From positions 126,001 through 190,000 of the forward strand of contig CAJXQI010000002.1 in the NCBI GenBank assembly GCA_913058395.1: DNA of 64,000 bases. The letters are read 5' to 3'. Under the pieces are notes generated by a model that did no database searches, had not been told where the DNA came from, and was given only the letters and a program-made list of their open reading frames with translations. A program made the position numbers and the translations under genes. Shown here in pieces: positions 46,951 to 56,972 of this stretch. Source of the DNA: an uncultured Colwellia sp. GTDB lineage: Bacteria > Pseudomonadota > Gammaproteobacteria > Enterobacterales > Alteromonadaceae. Numbering within the stretch: the first letter of the stretch is position 1; each line of letters opens with the position of its first letter.

Positions 46951-48720
46951 CTAGTAAGTTCTTGCTTTCGGTGGGAAAGCTTCACGGTGAACAGGTGCCA
47001 TGTTAACAGTACGCTTGCTCATTTCTTCGTTATCTGGTGTGTAGATTGAATGACATAACCAGTTTTCATCGTCACGTTCCGTGAAATCTTGACGGGCATG
47101 AGCACCACGAGATTCAGTACGGAAGTTAGCTGCTTTTGCAGAACAGAAAGCTGTTTCCATCAAGTTATCTAATTCTAAACACTCGATACGCTGTGTGTTG
47201 AACTCACTAGACTTATCATCTAAGTGGGCATGCTGTAAGCGTTCACGGATTTCCGTCAACTCTTTCATGCCTTGAGCCATTGCTTCACCTTCACGGAATA
47301 CCGAGAAGTTAAGTTGCATACACTGTTGTAAATCTTTACGTATTTGCGTTGGACATTCACCTTTAGATGAAGTTTCCCAACGGTTAGTACGTGCTAAAGA
47401 AGCCTCTAAGTCAGACTCAGATGCATCTTTACCGTTTTGAGTTTCATTTAGGTAGGTACCTAAGAAGTTACCTGCTGCGCGGCCAAATACCACTAAATCA
47501 AGTAGTGAGTTACCACCTAAGCGGTTTGCACCGTGTACTGATACACAAGCAATTTCACCAACAGCGAATAAACCATCAACGATTGTTTCAGTACCGTCTG
47601 CGGCAACATTAAGTGCTTGACCATTAACGTTACAAGGTACACCACCCATTTGGTAGTGACACGTTGGAATAACTGGAATTGGCTCTTCTGCTGGATGAAC
47701 ATGAGCAAAGGTTTCAGATAAGTCACAAACACCTGGTAAACGTTTCATCAGTGTTTCACGACCTAAGTGGTCAAGTTTCAGCTTGATATGTGGTCCGTAT
47801 TGAGGGTGGTCACAACCACGACCTTCACGGATCTCTGTCATCATTGAACGAGCAACAACGTCACGACCTGCTAAATCTTTAGCATTTGGTGCATAACGTT
47901 CCATGAAACGTTCGCCGTCTTTATTCAATAAGTAACCACCTTCACCACGACAACCTTCAGTCACTAGTACACCAGCGCCTGCGATACCTGTTGGGTGGAA
48001 CTGCCACATTTCCATGTCTTGCATTTGAATGCCAGCACGAAGTGACATACCAACACCGTCACCAGTGTTGATGTGAGCATTAGTAGTAGATGCGAAGATA
48101 CGACCAGCACCACCAGTAGCAAGTACGGTAGCACGAGCTTTAAAGTAAACAACTTCGCCAGTTTCGATACAAATAGCAGTACAACCCACTACACCACCGT
48201 CACTGTTTTTAACTAAATCTAAGGCATACCATTCTGAGTAAACGTTAGTTTTGTTTTTAACGTTTTGTTGGTATAAACAGTGCAATAATGCATGGCCTGT
48301 ACGGTCAGCTGCAGCTGCGGTACGAGCTGCTTGCTCGCCACCAAAGTTTTTAGATTGGCCACCGAATGGACGTTGGTAAATTTTACCTTCTTCCGTACGA
48401 GAAAAAGGTAAGCCCATTTTCTCAAGTTCGATAATTGATTCAGGACCTGTTTTACACATATATTCGATAGCGTCTTGGTCACCGATATAATCAGAGCCTT
48501 TAACGGTATCGTACATGTGTTGTTCCCAGTGATCTTCATGGGCATTACCTAAGGCGACAGTGATACCACCTTGTGCAGAAACCGTATGAGAACGAGTAGG
48601 GAATACTTTTGAAATCAAAGCACAAGATTTGCCAGATTCAGAGATTGCTAGGGCAGCACGCATGCCTGCACCACCGGCGCCAATTACAATGGCGTCGAAT
48701 TCACGAATAGGAACGCTCAC
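46951..48720 (-). CDS. sdhA: Succinate dehydrogenase flavoprotein subunit
   Basis: 589 residues, GTG start at 48720 immediately after the sdhD stop. The N-terminus [20 protein letters not shown] is the FAD dinucleotide fold; [16 protein letters not shown] holds the histidine that binds FAD covalently; [21 protein letters not shown] is the catalytic region. Oxidises succinate to fumarate. The four sdh genes overlap or touch one another. Confidence 0.97.
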   Translation of the reverse strand: MSVPIREFDAIVIGAGGAGMRAALAISESGKSCALISKVFPTRSHTVSAQGGITVALGNAHEDHWEQHMYDTVKGSDYIGDQDAIEYMCKTGPESIIELEKMGLPFSRTEEGKIYQRPFGGQSKNFGGEQAARTAAAADRTGHALLHCLYQQNVKNKTNVYSEWYALDLVKNSDGGVVGCTAICIETGEVVYFKARATVLATGGAGRIFASTTNAHINTGDGVGMSLRAGIQMQDMEMWQFHPTGIAGAGVLVTEGCRGEGGYLLNKDGERFMERYAPNAKDLAGRDVVARSMMTEIREGRGCDHPQYGPHIKLKLDHLGRETLMKRLPGVCDLSETFAHVHPAEEPIPVIPTCHYQMGGVPCNVNGQALNVAADGTETIVDGLFAVGEIACVSVHGANRLGGNSLLDLVVFGRAAGNFLGTYLNETQNGKDASESDLEASLARTNRWETSSKGECPTQIRKDLQQCMQLNFSVFREGEAMAQGMKELTEIRERLQHAHLDDKSSEFNTQRIECLELDNLMETAFCSAKAANFRTESRGAHARQDFTERDDENWLCHSIYTPDNEEMSKRTVNMAPVHREAFPPKARTY

Positions 48721-49068
48721 TTACACACCCCACACTGTTAATAGGCCTGCTGCGAAATATGCTAGCAACAAAACCGAAAAGAAAAATTGTAAACCACCGC
48801 GTAAAAGCGCTGGCTTAATGTAATCAGAAAGTACTTGCCATACACCAATCCATGCGTGAATTAATAACGCGATAATGGCTAAGATGGTAAATATTTTTGT
48901 GCTGATACAACCAAAAAATGCCTGCCAGACTTCAAATGTTACATCCGAAGTTGTAACGAAAAAGCCAACAAGAAAAAAGGTATACAGTGCTAATATAATG
49001 GCACTGGCACGAAGAAGAATAAAATCATGTACGCCACTACGGCCTACTGTTGCTGCGTTGTTTACCAT
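48721..49068 (-). CDS. sdhD: Succinate dehydrogenase membrane anchor subunit
   Basis: 115 residues from ATG 49068 (AGGAG seven bases upstream; the longer frame from 49104 runs back into sdhC). Three membrane helices: LLRASAIILALYTFFLVGFF, FTILAIIALLIHAWIGVWQV (heme/quinone-side histidine) and GLQFFFSVLLLAYFAAGLLT. The GRSGVHDFILLRASA start is family-typical. It overlaps the end of sdhC by seven bases. Confidence 0.95.
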   Translation of the reverse strand: MVNNAATVGRSGVHDFILLRASAIILALYTFFLVGFFVTTSDVTFEVWQAFFGCISTKIFTILAIIALLIHAWIGVWQVLSDYIKPALLRGGLQFFFSVLLLAYFAAGLLTVWGV

Positions 49069-49436
49069 AATCGAACTCCTACTACTACAGTAAGCACCAA
49101 CCAAAGTGCGATAATAAGTTTTGCCGTAGCATTACCCGAAGCAAGTTCTTCAAAGTGGCCTAAATCCATAAACAAGTGACGAATACCGCCAAGTAAATGA
49201 TAGATAAGCGCAGAAAGCGAACCAAGGATAATTATTTTGAAGAATACACCACTAAGTAGAGATTCTACTTGGGCAAAACCTTCAGCAGAAGATAGAGATA
49301 AAGAAAGCGTCCACAATAAAATACCGATAGCGAATACCATGATCACACCAGATATACGGTGTAATATAGATGCATTAGCTGCTGCATGCATTTTGATTGT
49401 TGACAAATCTAGGTTTACAGGACGTTGTTTTTTCAC
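49062..49436 (-). CDS. sdhC: Succinate dehydrogenase cytochrome b556 subunit
   Basis: 124 residues. Opens MKKQRPVNLDLSTIKMHAAA, then ILHRISGVIMVFAIGILLW (the S/R quinone-site block 'HRxSG'), and the heme-ligand histidine in SALIYHLLGGIRHLFMDLGH. Three membrane helices. First gene of the sdhCDAB-sucABCD block, divergent from gltA. Confidence 0.96.
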   Translation of the reverse strand: MKKQRPVNLDLSTIKMHAAANASILHRISGVIMVFAIGILLWTLSLSLSSAEGFAQVESLLSGVFFKIIILGSLSALIYHLLGGIRHLFMDLGHFEELASGNATAKLIIALWLVLTVVVGVRLW

Positions 49437-49543
49437 GATTGTTGCCTAAGGAGCTCTTAGAGCCTTCAACTTATTGTAACGTTATCTAACCGCATTATTA
49501 TGCTAGATAACCCCCCTCCGATTTGAATTATATTTTTACACTT

Positions 49544-49557
49544 TACATACGAATGCA
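49544..49557. promoter_or_regulatory. Near-match to the LacI-type operator before sdhC/gltA
   Basis: TACATACGAATGCA agrees with 13717-13730 at 13 of 14 bases, but the substitution breaks the central palindrome. It could be chance or a weak site linking carbon regulation to the TCA cycle. Confidence 0.25.
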
Positions 49558-49723
49558 AAAACAGAATTCAGATCGGCTTGATTATATAGGTGAAAATCAT
49601 TAATTACAATTTTCTTCACCGACAAGTTTTAGCCTAAATTCAAGGCTTGCGACTAATTATTAACCATACGTAACTAAATTCATTCCTTACATTTGACTTT
49701 AGTCTAAGGGATTAACAAACGAA

Positions 49724-49754
49724 TTGACTTATGGGGGGTGATCTGAAGTAGAAT
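49724..49754 (+). promoter_or_regulatory. Candidate gltA promoter
   Basis: TTGACT (-35 like, 49724-49729) and TAGAAT (-10 like, 49749-49754) with a 19-base spacer, longer than ideal. About 80 bp before the gltA start. Confidence 0.35.
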
Positions 49755-49840
49755 AGCCCTAGTTTAATATTCACAAAAATTGACTAAACATTTGGTTTTG
49801 ACAATTTCAAGATAAATAAATTTTAATGGGGATGAAACAT

Positions 49841-51127
49841 ATGGCTGACTCAAAAGCCTCTCTTAGTATCGACGGTAATGTAGTTGCGGACTTGCCAATT
49901 CTTAAAGGTAGTGCCGGTAACGATGTAATAGATATACGTACACTAGGCGGTGCAGGTTATTTTACATATGACCCAGGTTTTTTAGCAACAGCCTCGTGTG
50001 AGTCTGAAATTACCTTTATTGACGGCGACAAAGGTGTTTTACAACATCGCGGTTACCCAATTGACAGTCTTGCAAAGCAAGCTGATTACTTAGAAGTTTG
50101 TTATATTTTGCTAAACGGTAGTGCGCCAACTAAAGCGCAATACGATGAATTTACTAAAATTATCACTAACCATACTATGGTTCATGAAAAGTTAGTGCAC
50201 TTTTTCCATGGCTTCTTGCCTGATGCGCATCCAATGGCCATGTTATGTGGTGTTGTTGGCGCTTTATCTTCGTTTTATCACAGTGACTTAGATATTAACG
50301 AACCAGACCAACGTATGCGTAGTGCGCATCGTTTAATCGCTAAAATGCCAACTATCGCTGCAATGGCATACAAGTACAGCATTGGCCAACCATTCGTTTA
50401 CCCACGCAATGACCTTAGCTATGCAGAAAACTTCTTACACATGTTATTCTCAGTACCTGCAGAAGAATATGTAGTTAGCCCTACTGTTGCTCGTGCAATG
50501 GACCGTATCTTTACTTTACATGCAGATCACGAACAAAATGCTTCTACGTCAACTGTGCGTTTAGCCGGTTCTTCTGGTGCTAACCCATATGCGTGTATCG
50601 CAGCTGGTGTTGCTTCACTTTGGGGCCCTGCTCACGGCGGTGCTAACGAAGCTTGTTTAACTATGCTTGAAGAGATTGGCTCTTTAGACCGTGTTGACGA
50701 ATACGTTGCGAAAGCGAAAGATAAATCAGATTCTTTCCGCCTAATGGGCTTTGGTCATCGTGTTTACAAAAACTTCGATCCTCGCGCAACAGTAATGCGT
50801 GAAACGTGTCATGAAGTATTAAGTGAATTGGGTATTAAAGATCCATTACTTGACGTAGCAATGGCGTTAGAAAAAGTAGCGTTAGAAGACCCTTACTTTA
50901 TCGAAAAGAAACTTTACCCTAACGTAGATTTCTACTCAGGTATTATCCTAAAAGCAATTGGTATTCCTACCAATATGTTTACAGTAATCTTCGCCATGTC
51001 TCGTACGGTTGGTTGGATTGCACATTGGGATGAAATGCTAGGTCAACCGGGACAAAAAATTGGTCGTCCTCGTCAAAAATATACTGGCGAAATTGATCGT
51101 GAATTTGTACCATTAAGTGACAGATAA
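49841..51127 (+). CDS. gltA: Citrate synthase (type II, hexameric form)
   Basis: 428 residues from ATG 49841; the five-residue longer frame from 49826 starts before the GGGGAT RBS-like stretch and is not supported. The N-terminus [13 protein letters not shown] matches gammaproteobacterial GltA. Catalytic residues lie in [20 protein letters not shown] (histidine), [17 protein letters not shown] (histidine) and [16 protein letters not shown] (aspartate). It condenses oxaloacetate and acetyl-CoA. Large type II enzymes are NADH-inhibited. Confidence 0.97.
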   Translation: MADSKASLSIDGNVVADLPILKGSAGNDVIDIRTLGGAGYFTYDPGFLATASCESEITFIDGDKGVLQHRGYPIDSLAKQADYLEVCYILLNGSAPTKAQYDEFTKIITNHTMVHEKLVHFFHGFLPDAHPMAMLCGVVGALSSFYHSDLDINEPDQRMRSAHRLIAKMPTIAAMAYKYSIGQPFVYPRNDLSYAENFLHMLFSVPAEEYVVSPTVARAMDRIFTLHADHEQNASTSTVRLAGSSGANPYACIAAGVASLWGPAHGGANEACLTMLEEIGSLDRVDEYVAKAKDKSDSFRLMGFGHRVYKNFDPRATVMRETCHEVLSELGIKDPLLDVAMALEKVALEDPYFIEKKLYPNVDFYSGIILKAIGIPTNMFTVIFAMSRTVGWIAHWDEMLGQPGQKIGRPRQKYTGEIDREFVPLSDR

Positions 51128-51153
51128 TACTTGCTTCACATAAAGCAATAATT

Positions 51154-51180
51154 AAAGGCAACCTCTTGGTTGCCTTTTTC
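51154..51180 (+). terminator. Rho-independent terminator of gltA
   Basis: AAGGCAACC-TCTT-GGTTGCCTT followed by TTTT, 30 bp after the stop. Confidence 0.9.
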
Positions 51181-51278
51181 TTATCTAATTCTTTTATAAG
51201 TAAATAAATTCCTGTACATTCCGGTTACAATCACTATATCCTTACAATAATTTTAAAGAATTAAGCGGTATTCTATCA

Positions 51279-52829
51279 GTGCTCGACCATATTTTAATTA
51301 TCGATGAAAGTCGGTTAGTTCGTGAAGCAATAGCTAAAATGTTACTCTCTTGTGGGGTAAGTAAATCAGCCATTGCATGCATTGAAGATATGGATGATGC
51401 CTTAGAGTTCGCACAATTTTCAAAGATAAGCTTATTAATATGCTCCGATAGTTATAGTGATAAAAGCCCTGAAGAGTTTCGTGCACAAATAATTGATACC
51501 TCAACGGTTAAGCGCTTACCGTTATTAGTGCTATCTCAACAAGAATCGCACGAGCCACGAAGCCAGGTTATCGCTACATCGACAGAAATAGCAGACAATC
51601 GTATTTGCTTGTTCAAACCCTTTAAACAGCAATATGTTCTTAGTGCACTTTTCGCCTTAACTCAGCTTGATGCATTTAAGCCTTTATTAACTAAGCCAGA
51701 GCATACTCCAGCAATAAATGTCGCTATTGAGGCACTGCATGACAAAGAAAATAAAGCACCCCAACAAGTAATAAAGCCTACTATTTTGGTTGTTGATGAC
51801 GAGAGTAGTAATATTGATGTTGCTGCTGGTAACCTACGTCAACTCTACCGCGTAATTGCGGCTAAATCTGGTGAACATGCGTTAAAGATAATAAACAGCG
51901 GCAAACACAAAATAGAGTTAGTTTTACTTGATATTATGATGCCAGAGATGGATGGTTATCAAGTATGTTCGGCGCTTAAGAACAATCCGAAAACCACTAA
52001 TATTCCGGTTATTTTTCTTAGTGCAAAGTCTGAAGTTTCCGATATTAAATATGGTTTCGATTTAGGTGCGGTTGATTATATTACTAAGCCTCTTAATGGT
52101 GATTTACTAAGAGCTAGAGTTGCTACGCACATACGTTTACAGCAGCAAAATACCGCATTAGCAGACCAAGTAAGTACCCTACGTGAAAACGCGAAACTGC
52201 GCGAAGACATTGAAAAAATCACGCATCATGATTTAAAAGGTCCGCTTAATAATATTCTATTTGAAACCTATCGCTTGGCAGACAAAATAGCAGCAAAGTC
52301 GATTAATAAAGCGGTTAATAACGTTGTTGATATGATTAACAATTCATTAAACCTCTATAAAATAGAGCAAAATATTTACCAGTTAACACCGCAACGTATC
52401 GACCTGAATCAAATGATCAAAGACGCCGTCAATGCAGTCGCGTTTGTTACAAAAGAAAAGTCACTCAATATTGCCTTATCAGGGTTTGAACATAGCCAGC
52501 ACATTCTCGCTGAGCCTTTATTATGCTTATCAATCTTTAATAATTTGATCAAGAATGCTGTTGAAGCCTCCAACAATAATGAGCCTATAAAAATTTCTCT
52601 AACCCATGAAAATGACCATGTAACCTTTCAAGTTATTAATCACGGCGTTATTCCAAAAGCAATACGCGAGACATTATTTGATAAATATAGCAGCTCAAAT
52701 CGTCAGTCTGGTACAGGTTTAGGTACCTATTCAGCAAAGTTAATGACTGAGGTTCAACACGGCGAAATTTACTTCGATATTATCGACGAACAGCAAACTA
52801 TGTTTGTGGTAAAACTACCTTCAGCTTAG
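51279..52829 (+). CDS. REC-REC-histidine kinase hybrid protein
   Basis: 516 residues, GTG start. A first receiver-like domain at about 1-125 is diverged (ILIIDESRLVREAIAKMLLS; LLICSDS for the aspartate; CLFKPF for the lysine). A second, canonical receiver at about 165-290 has TILVVDDESSN and D218 in LLDIMMPEMDGYQV, with FDLGAVDYITKPL. Then a short coiled coil and a HisKA helix with H317 in ITHHDLKGPLNN, and a HATPase (IFNNLIKNAVEASNN; SSNRQSGTGLGTYSAKLM). No membrane segment. Receivers ahead of the kinase suggest that phosphorylation from another kinase gates the output. Start uses GTG with a poor RBS. Confidence 0.87.
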   Translation: MLDHILIIDESRLVREAIAKMLLSCGVSKSAIACIEDMDDALEFAQFSKISLLICSDSYSDKSPEEFRAQIIDTSTVKRLPLLVLSQQESHEPRSQVIATSTEIADNRICLFKPFKQQYVLSALFALTQLDAFKPLLTKPEHTPAINVAIEALHDKENKAPQQVIKPTILVVDDESSNIDVAAGNLRQLYRVIAAKSGEHALKIINSGKHKIELVLLDIMMPEMDGYQVCSALKNNPKTTNIPVIFLSAKSEVSDIKYGFDLGAVDYITKPLNGDLLRARVATHIRLQQQNTALADQVSTLRENAKLREDIEKITHHDLKGPLNNILFETYRLADKIAAKSINKAVNNVVDMINNSLNLYKIEQNIYQLTPQRIDLNQMIKDAVNAVAFVTKEKSLNIALSGFEHSQHILAEPLLCLSIFNNLIKNAVEASNNNEPIKISLTHENDHVTFQVINHGVIPKAIRETLFDKYSSSNRQSGTGLGTYSAKLMTEVQHGEIYFDIIDEQQTMFVVKLPSA

Positions 52830-52914
52830 CTCGTTCATGCGTTTACTTTCTTAAGTAGTTCGTTAGCGTAGTTCGAAATACCCCTTTTTCACTAATATAA
52901 AAGCATCATTAATT

Positions 52915-53901
52915 TTAGGCATATTTTTGTCGATAATCTTTTGGTGTCACGCCAGTAAAGCGCTTAAACAACTGTCGAAAACTACTAATATCTTCATAAC
53001 CTATTGACCAGATGATTTGGTTAATTGGCTCTGTAGTTTTCTCTAAACGCATTTTTGCATGCTCAACTCTAATTCTCTGTAAGTAATTTAACGGCGTTTC
53101 TTGTGTTGCTTGTTTGAAGCGCCTTTTAAACGTTCGTGCGCCTAAACCAACAAGTTCAGCAAGTTCATCTATCAGTATTTCGTTACTAAAATGAGACTCT
53201 ATCCATTCCTGTGCTTTCAATACAGGTTGATCATCATGAGATTTTTGTGCCTGAAAGGTCACATAAGGAGATTGCTTTTGTCGAACCGGATCAAAAACCA
53301 GTAATTTTGCACAATCTGAAGCGATATCTTTACCGACATATTTATCAATAAGGTATAAGGCCAAATCGATATAAGACATTGAACCGCCAGAACAAATAAC
53401 ATCGCCATTATCAATTAACATTCGGTCGCAGTCTAAACGGATAGAGGGGAAAATGCGTTTGAATAAATCTGCACTACGCCAATGTGTCGTTGCAACTTTA
53501 CCATTTAGTAAACCACAAGAAGCTAGTAAAAAGCTCCCAGTGCAATAACTGGCGATCACAGTACCTTGTTGGTGGCATTGACTAAGCCATTGCTTAACTT
53601 TAGGTAAATTATCAACAAGTACATCGTCGGCACAACATTCGATTACCGCGCGCACAGACGAAGAAACAATAACAATATCTGGTTTATCGACACTGTTTAT
53701 AGTGGCTGAAGGCGAAATACTGACGCCGTTGTAACCTGTTACTGATTGGTCATCGATGGTGACAATTTTACAAGATACTTCACTTTGCTCAGCTGTAGAA
53801 TAACGCTGTTGATGGCAGTAATTAGCCGCATAAAAAACATCAACTAAACCATAAACGGCAGAAACAACACATTGATTAGAGGCTAGAACGACTATTTTCA
53901 T
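52915..53901 (-). CDS. GlxA-type transcriptional regulator (DJ-1/PfpI + AraC)
   Basis: 328 residues. The N-terminal ~190 residues are a DJ-1/PfpI-like domain (IVVLASNQCVVSAVYGLVDV; VIASYCTGSFLLASCGLLNG with the cysteine at the nucleophile elbow). The C-terminal AraC double helix-turn-helix is LAELVGLGARTFKRRFKQAT and IIWSIGYEDISSFRQLFKR. Members often control amine or amino-acid catabolism. No target gene is evident nearby; it is convergent with the hybrid kinase. Confidence 0.88.
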   Translation of the reverse strand: MKIVVLASNQCVVSAVYGLVDVFYAANYCHQQRYSTAEQSEVSCKIVTIDDQSVTGYNGVSISPSATINSVDKPDIVIVSSSVRAVIECCADDVLVDNLPKVKQWLSQCHQQGTVIASYCTGSFLLASCGLLNGKVATTHWRSADLFKRIFPSIRLDCDRMLIDNGDVICSGGSMSYIDLALYLIDKYVGKDIASDCAKLLVFDPVRQKQSPYVTFQAQKSHDDQPVLKAQEWIESHFSNEILIDELAELVGLGARTFKRRFKQATQETPLNYLQRIRVEHAKMRLEKTTEPINQIIWSIGYEDISSFRQLFKRFTGVTPKDYRQKYA

Positions 53902-54029
53902 TTTTATCTACCTGTCTCTCATGGCACATATGACTACAATAATGTCAAATATGCCACCTCTAAATAAGCACTACAAGCGTTAAAATAAGTTTTCTACCGA
54001 CTCATGCAAATTAAACAGGGATTTTTTCT

Positions 54030-54299
54030 ATGAAAACTTTGATCAGATCGATAAAAATATTACATTTGTTGCTGCTTTTTCTATCGTTATGTACGCTTTC
54101 AATACTACCTTTGCTATTAAATGCAGAAATAACGACAAGTTTTGTCTATTTACCTATCAGTTTTCTCTTGTTAGGTATCATAAGTTTTAATATTGAAAAT
54201 AAACTAAATAAATACGAAGAGACAATAAATAACCATCAACAATTATTTGATAAAAAGAAATGCCGTATTTATCGTGGAATTTGCTGTTTGCACTCTTAA
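54030..54299 (+). CDS. Small membrane protein with a charged tail
   Basis: 89 residues; RBS AGGGA eight bases before the ATG. Two membrane helices (ILHLLLLFLSLCTLSILPL and FVYLPISFLLLGIISF), then a charged coil (NIENKLNKYEETINNHQQLF) and a Cys-containing end (CRIYRGICCLHS). No family recognised. Divergent from the GlxA-type regulator; may be a small accessory protein. Confidence 0.5.
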   Translation: MKTLIRSIKILHLLLLFLSLCTLSILPLLLNAEITTSFVYLPISFLLLGIISFNIENKLNKYEETINNHQQLFDKKKCRIYRGICCLHS

Positions 54300-54316
54300 T
54301 ATTTTCTTCTTGAGAC

Positions 54317-54325
54317 TGCTATAAT
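54317..54325 (+). promoter_or_regulatory. Extended -10 promoter of tcdA
   Basis: TGCTATAAT: a perfect TATAAT preceded by the TG of an extended -10. It lies 37 bp before the ATG at 54362, with no good -35 needed. Confidence 0.5.
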
Positions 54326-54361
54326 GCGCGAGCATTTTTTAGTTAATGGTTCTTGAAGTTT

Positions 54362-55150
54362 ATGTCTGATTATCAATTAAGGTTCGGCGGTATTGCGCGT
54401 TTGTATGGTAACAATGGTGCTGAAGCCCTTAGGCAAAGTCACTTTTGTGTTATCGGTATTGGCGGTGTTGGTTCTTGGGTTGCTGAGGCGTTTGCCAGAA
54501 ATGGTGTAGGCCAAATAACACTCATTGATTTAGATGACTTATGTATCACTAATATCAATCGTCAAATACATGCACTTACTGACACCGTTGGCCAAAGTAA
54601 GGTCGATGTAATGGCAGAGAGGATAAAACAGATAAACCCTGAATGTCAGGTTAATATTGTCGAAGATTTCGTGACATTAGAAAATATTCGCGAGCTATTA
54701 ACCAATTCCATCGATTATGTTGTTGATGCGATAGACTCTGTGAATGTAAAAAGCGCCATTATTGCTCATTGTAAACGTAATAAACTGCCGATAATCACCA
54801 TTGGTGGCGCAGGCGGCCAGGTTGACCCAAGTAAAATAGCCATTGCCGATTTAAGCCAAACTTTTCAAGACCCGCTGCTAGCAAAAGTACGTAATCAATT
54901 ACGTCGAGAGTATAATTTTTCTCGTAATGTAAAACGAAAGTTTTCAATTGACGCAATATTCTCTAGTGAGCAATTACGTTACCCTGACAATGAAGGTAAT
55001 GTTTGTCATGCGAAACAATCAAATGATGGAGCAATGCGGCTTGATTGCAGTGGCGGCTTTGGCGCAGCCACCCATGTTACCGCCTGTTTTGCATTTTTTG
55101 CCGTTGGAAAAGCCATAGATAAGTTTTTAAAACGGGCATTAATAAATTAA
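54362..55150 (+). CDS. tcdA: tRNA threonylcarbamoyladenosine dehydratase
   Basis: 262 residues from ATG 54362 (the frame also reaches a TTG at 54353). E1-like/ThiF fold: YQLRFGGIARLYGNNGAEAL start, ATP loop VIGIGGVGSWVAEAFARNG, and LIDLDDLCITNINRQIHAL. The C-terminal half shows RRKFSIDAIFSSEQ-type sequence and the conserved cysteine region LDCSGGFGAATHVTACFAF. It cyclises t6A37 in ANN-decoding tRNAs to ct6A and is also called CsdL. It is convergent with the csdA-csdE fusion, its known sulfur-transfer partner. Confidence 0.93.
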   Translation: MSDYQLRFGGIARLYGNNGAEALRQSHFCVIGIGGVGSWVAEAFARNGVGQITLIDLDDLCITNINRQIHALTDTVGQSKVDVMAERIKQINPECQVNIVEDFVTLENIRELLTNSIDYVVDAIDSVNVKSAIIAHCKRNKLPIITIGGAGGQVDPSKIAIADLSQTFQDPLLAKVRNQLRREYNFSRNVKRKFSIDAIFSSEQLRYPDNEGNVCHAKQSNDGAMRLDCSGGFGAATHVTACFAFFAVGKAIDKFLKRALIN

Positions 55151-55194
55151 ATCTTCCGAGCAATATACTAAGTTTGAAATTCAGTTTAAGTCTT

Positions 55195-55228
55195 GAGTTA
55201 TCTACAAATAGTAGAATTTAGATAACTC
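55195..55228. terminator. Hairpin between tcdA and the csdA-csdE gene
   Basis: GAGTTATCT / AGATAACTC, nine-base stem and 16-base loop, touching the last base pairs of the minus-strand gene. No T-run, so only tentatively a terminator. Confidence 0.3.
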
Positions 55229-56972
55229 ACTCTTCGACTATCTGATAAATTTTATTAACAATAGCGCGAAGTCCATTACCCCGAGATGGACTTAGGTGCT
55301 GCAATAAGCCGATATCATTAAAGTAGGCCTGCATATCAAATGTTAATATCTGCTCGCTGGTCTTATTATTAACAGCCGCAAGTACAACCGAAATTAACCC
55401 TCGAATAACTTTAGCATCGCTATCGCCAGTGAAAATATAACACTCATGCTCGTTCTTTTGATGGATAAGCCATGCTTTACTTTCACAACCTGAAATTAAT
55501 GATTGATCAGTCTTTAGCTCTGCGCTCAAACCACTTTGCTTTTTGCCCAACATCATAATTTCACGATGTTTACTATCCCAGCTTTTCGCTTTACTAAATA
55601 ACGCTAAAATACTATCAACATTAAGACTGTGTGCAGTATCAGTGATTTGGATTTTATTACCGACTTCACTCGCTTTATATTCAACTTGCTGTAAATTTTG
55701 CAGTGATAGTTGGCCTAACTCGTCATTAGTCATAGCATCAGCATCGTTAGCTAGACTTTGGCGACTCATTTTTTTGAGTGCTAATACTGCATTATCAATT
55801 TCTTCTACACTATTGTACGCCGCTAGAGAAAGGCGAATACAGCCATCAATTTTCAAATACTGCATCAATGGCATAGCACAATGATGCCCTGCTCTTACCG
55901 CAATACCTTGACTATCTAACTCTGCCGCAACATCATGATTGTGATACCCTGTCATGGTAAATGAAAACACTGGAATATCCGGTTGTCCTTCAACTATAAA
56001 GCAAAGCCCTGGCACTTGAGATAACTGCGCAAAGCAATATTGGGCCAAGTTTGTTTCATATTGCGCTAATGCCGCTAACTGCTGAACGTCTATAAATTTT
56101 AACGCTGCACCAAAGGCAACAATACCGGCAATATTTGGTGTGCCTGCTTCAAATTTATGCGGTAAATCATTAAAGCTAGTTTGTTCAAAACTCACTGACT
56201 TTATCATTTCACCACCAGCTTGATATGGTGACATTTTTTCTAGTATTTCACGTTTGCCGTAAAGAACGCCAACCCCTGTTGGACCATACATTTTATGGGC
56301 AGAAAACACGTAAAAATCACAATCTAAAGCTTGAACATCTACAGGTAAGTGAGCAATGGCTTGTGCGCCGTCAATTAAGGTTAGCGCCTTGTGTTTCTTA
56401 GCAAAGCTAATAACATCAGCAATAGGGTTAATGCGTCCAAGCACATTCGAGATATGACCACAGCAAACAATACGGGTTTTCTCTCCGATGGTTTCTTCTA
56501 ATCTAGTTGTGTCTATTCTACCTTCACTAGTTAATGGCAGAATTTTAATTTTTGCACCAGTTTGCTCTGCTACAATTTGCCAAGGTACGATGTTAGCGTG
56601 ATGTTCACTATAACTTAAAACAATTTCATCATTAGGCTGTAAGTTTTTACGACCCCATGACTGTGCCACTAAATTAATACTTTCAGTGCTGCCTTTAGTC
56701 CAGATGATCTCTTTACTATGCTTAGCCTTGATAAAGTTCTTTAAATGTTGACGAGTTTCTTCATAAGCAGTTGTCGCTCTTGAACTTAACGCATGTGAAG
56801 CACGATGAACATTAGCATTGCTGGTTTGATAGTAATGCTGATAACAGTCAATAACGTCTACAGGTTTTTGAGTACTTGCTGCATTATCAAAATAAACTAG
56901 AGGTTTACCGTTAACAAATTGAGCTAATATAGGGAATTGCTGACGAAAAATCGAAGAAGAAAAGTTTGCCAT
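55227..56972 (-). CDS. csdA: Fused cysteine desulfurase CsdA - sulfur acceptor CsdE
   Basis: 581 residues from ATG 56972 (alternatives 56984 and further upstream add a non-homologous, hydrophobic stretch; no clear RBS). Residues 1-410 form a class V aminotransferase-type cysteine desulfurase: PLP lysine K227 in FSAHKMYGPTGVGVLYG, active cysteine C365 in RAGHHCAMPLM. Residues ~440-581 form a SufE/CsdE domain with C496 in LISGCESKAWL and the end LSPSRGNGLRAIV. In E. coli these are separate genes csdA and csdE next to csdL/tcdA. Fusion is direct, with no stop or frameshift between the parts. Supplies sulfur for thio-modification and tRNA ct6A-linked chemistry. Confidence 0.92.
   Translation of the reverse strand: MANFSSSIFRQQFPILAQFVNGKPLVYFDNAASTQKPVDVIDCYQHYYQTSNANVHRASHALSSRATTAYEETRQHLKNFIKAKHSKEIIWTKGSTESINLVAQSWGRKNLQPNDEIVLSYSEHHANIVPWQIVAEQTGAKIKILPLTSEGRIDTTRLEETIGEKTRIVCCGHISNVLGRINPIADVISFAKKHKALTLIDGAQAIAHLPVDVQALDCDFYVFSAHKMYGPTGVGVLYGKREILEKMSPYQAGGEMIKSVSFEQTSFNDLPHKFEAGTPNIAGIVAFGAALKFIDVQQLAALAQYETNLAQYCFAQLSQVPGLCFIVEGQPDIPVFSFTMTGYHNHDVAAELDSQGIAVRAGHHCAMPLMQYLKIDGCIRLSLAAYNSVEEIDNAVLALKKMSRQSLANDADAMTNDELGQLSLQNLQQVEYKASEVGNKIQITDTAHSLNVDSILALFSKAKSWDSKHREIMMLGKKQSGLSAELKTDQSLISGCESKAWLIHQKNEHECYIFTGDSDAKVIRGLISVVLAAVNNKTSEQILTFDMQAYFNDIGLLQHLSPSRGNGLRAIVNKIYQIVEE

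Larger units (their letters stand above)
49437..49840. other. sdhC/gltA divergent control region
   Basis: 404 bp, noncoding, AT-rich. It must contain promoters for both the sdh-suc block and gltA. A TACATACGAATGCA stretch (49544-49557) and a TTGACT/TAGAAT pair (49724-49754) are listed separately. Confidence 0.6.

Noticed and set aside
46940-46985. Longer start for sdhB
   Set aside because: Would overlap sdhA and lacks an RBS, whereas ATG 46940 has AGGAG and matches the family start.
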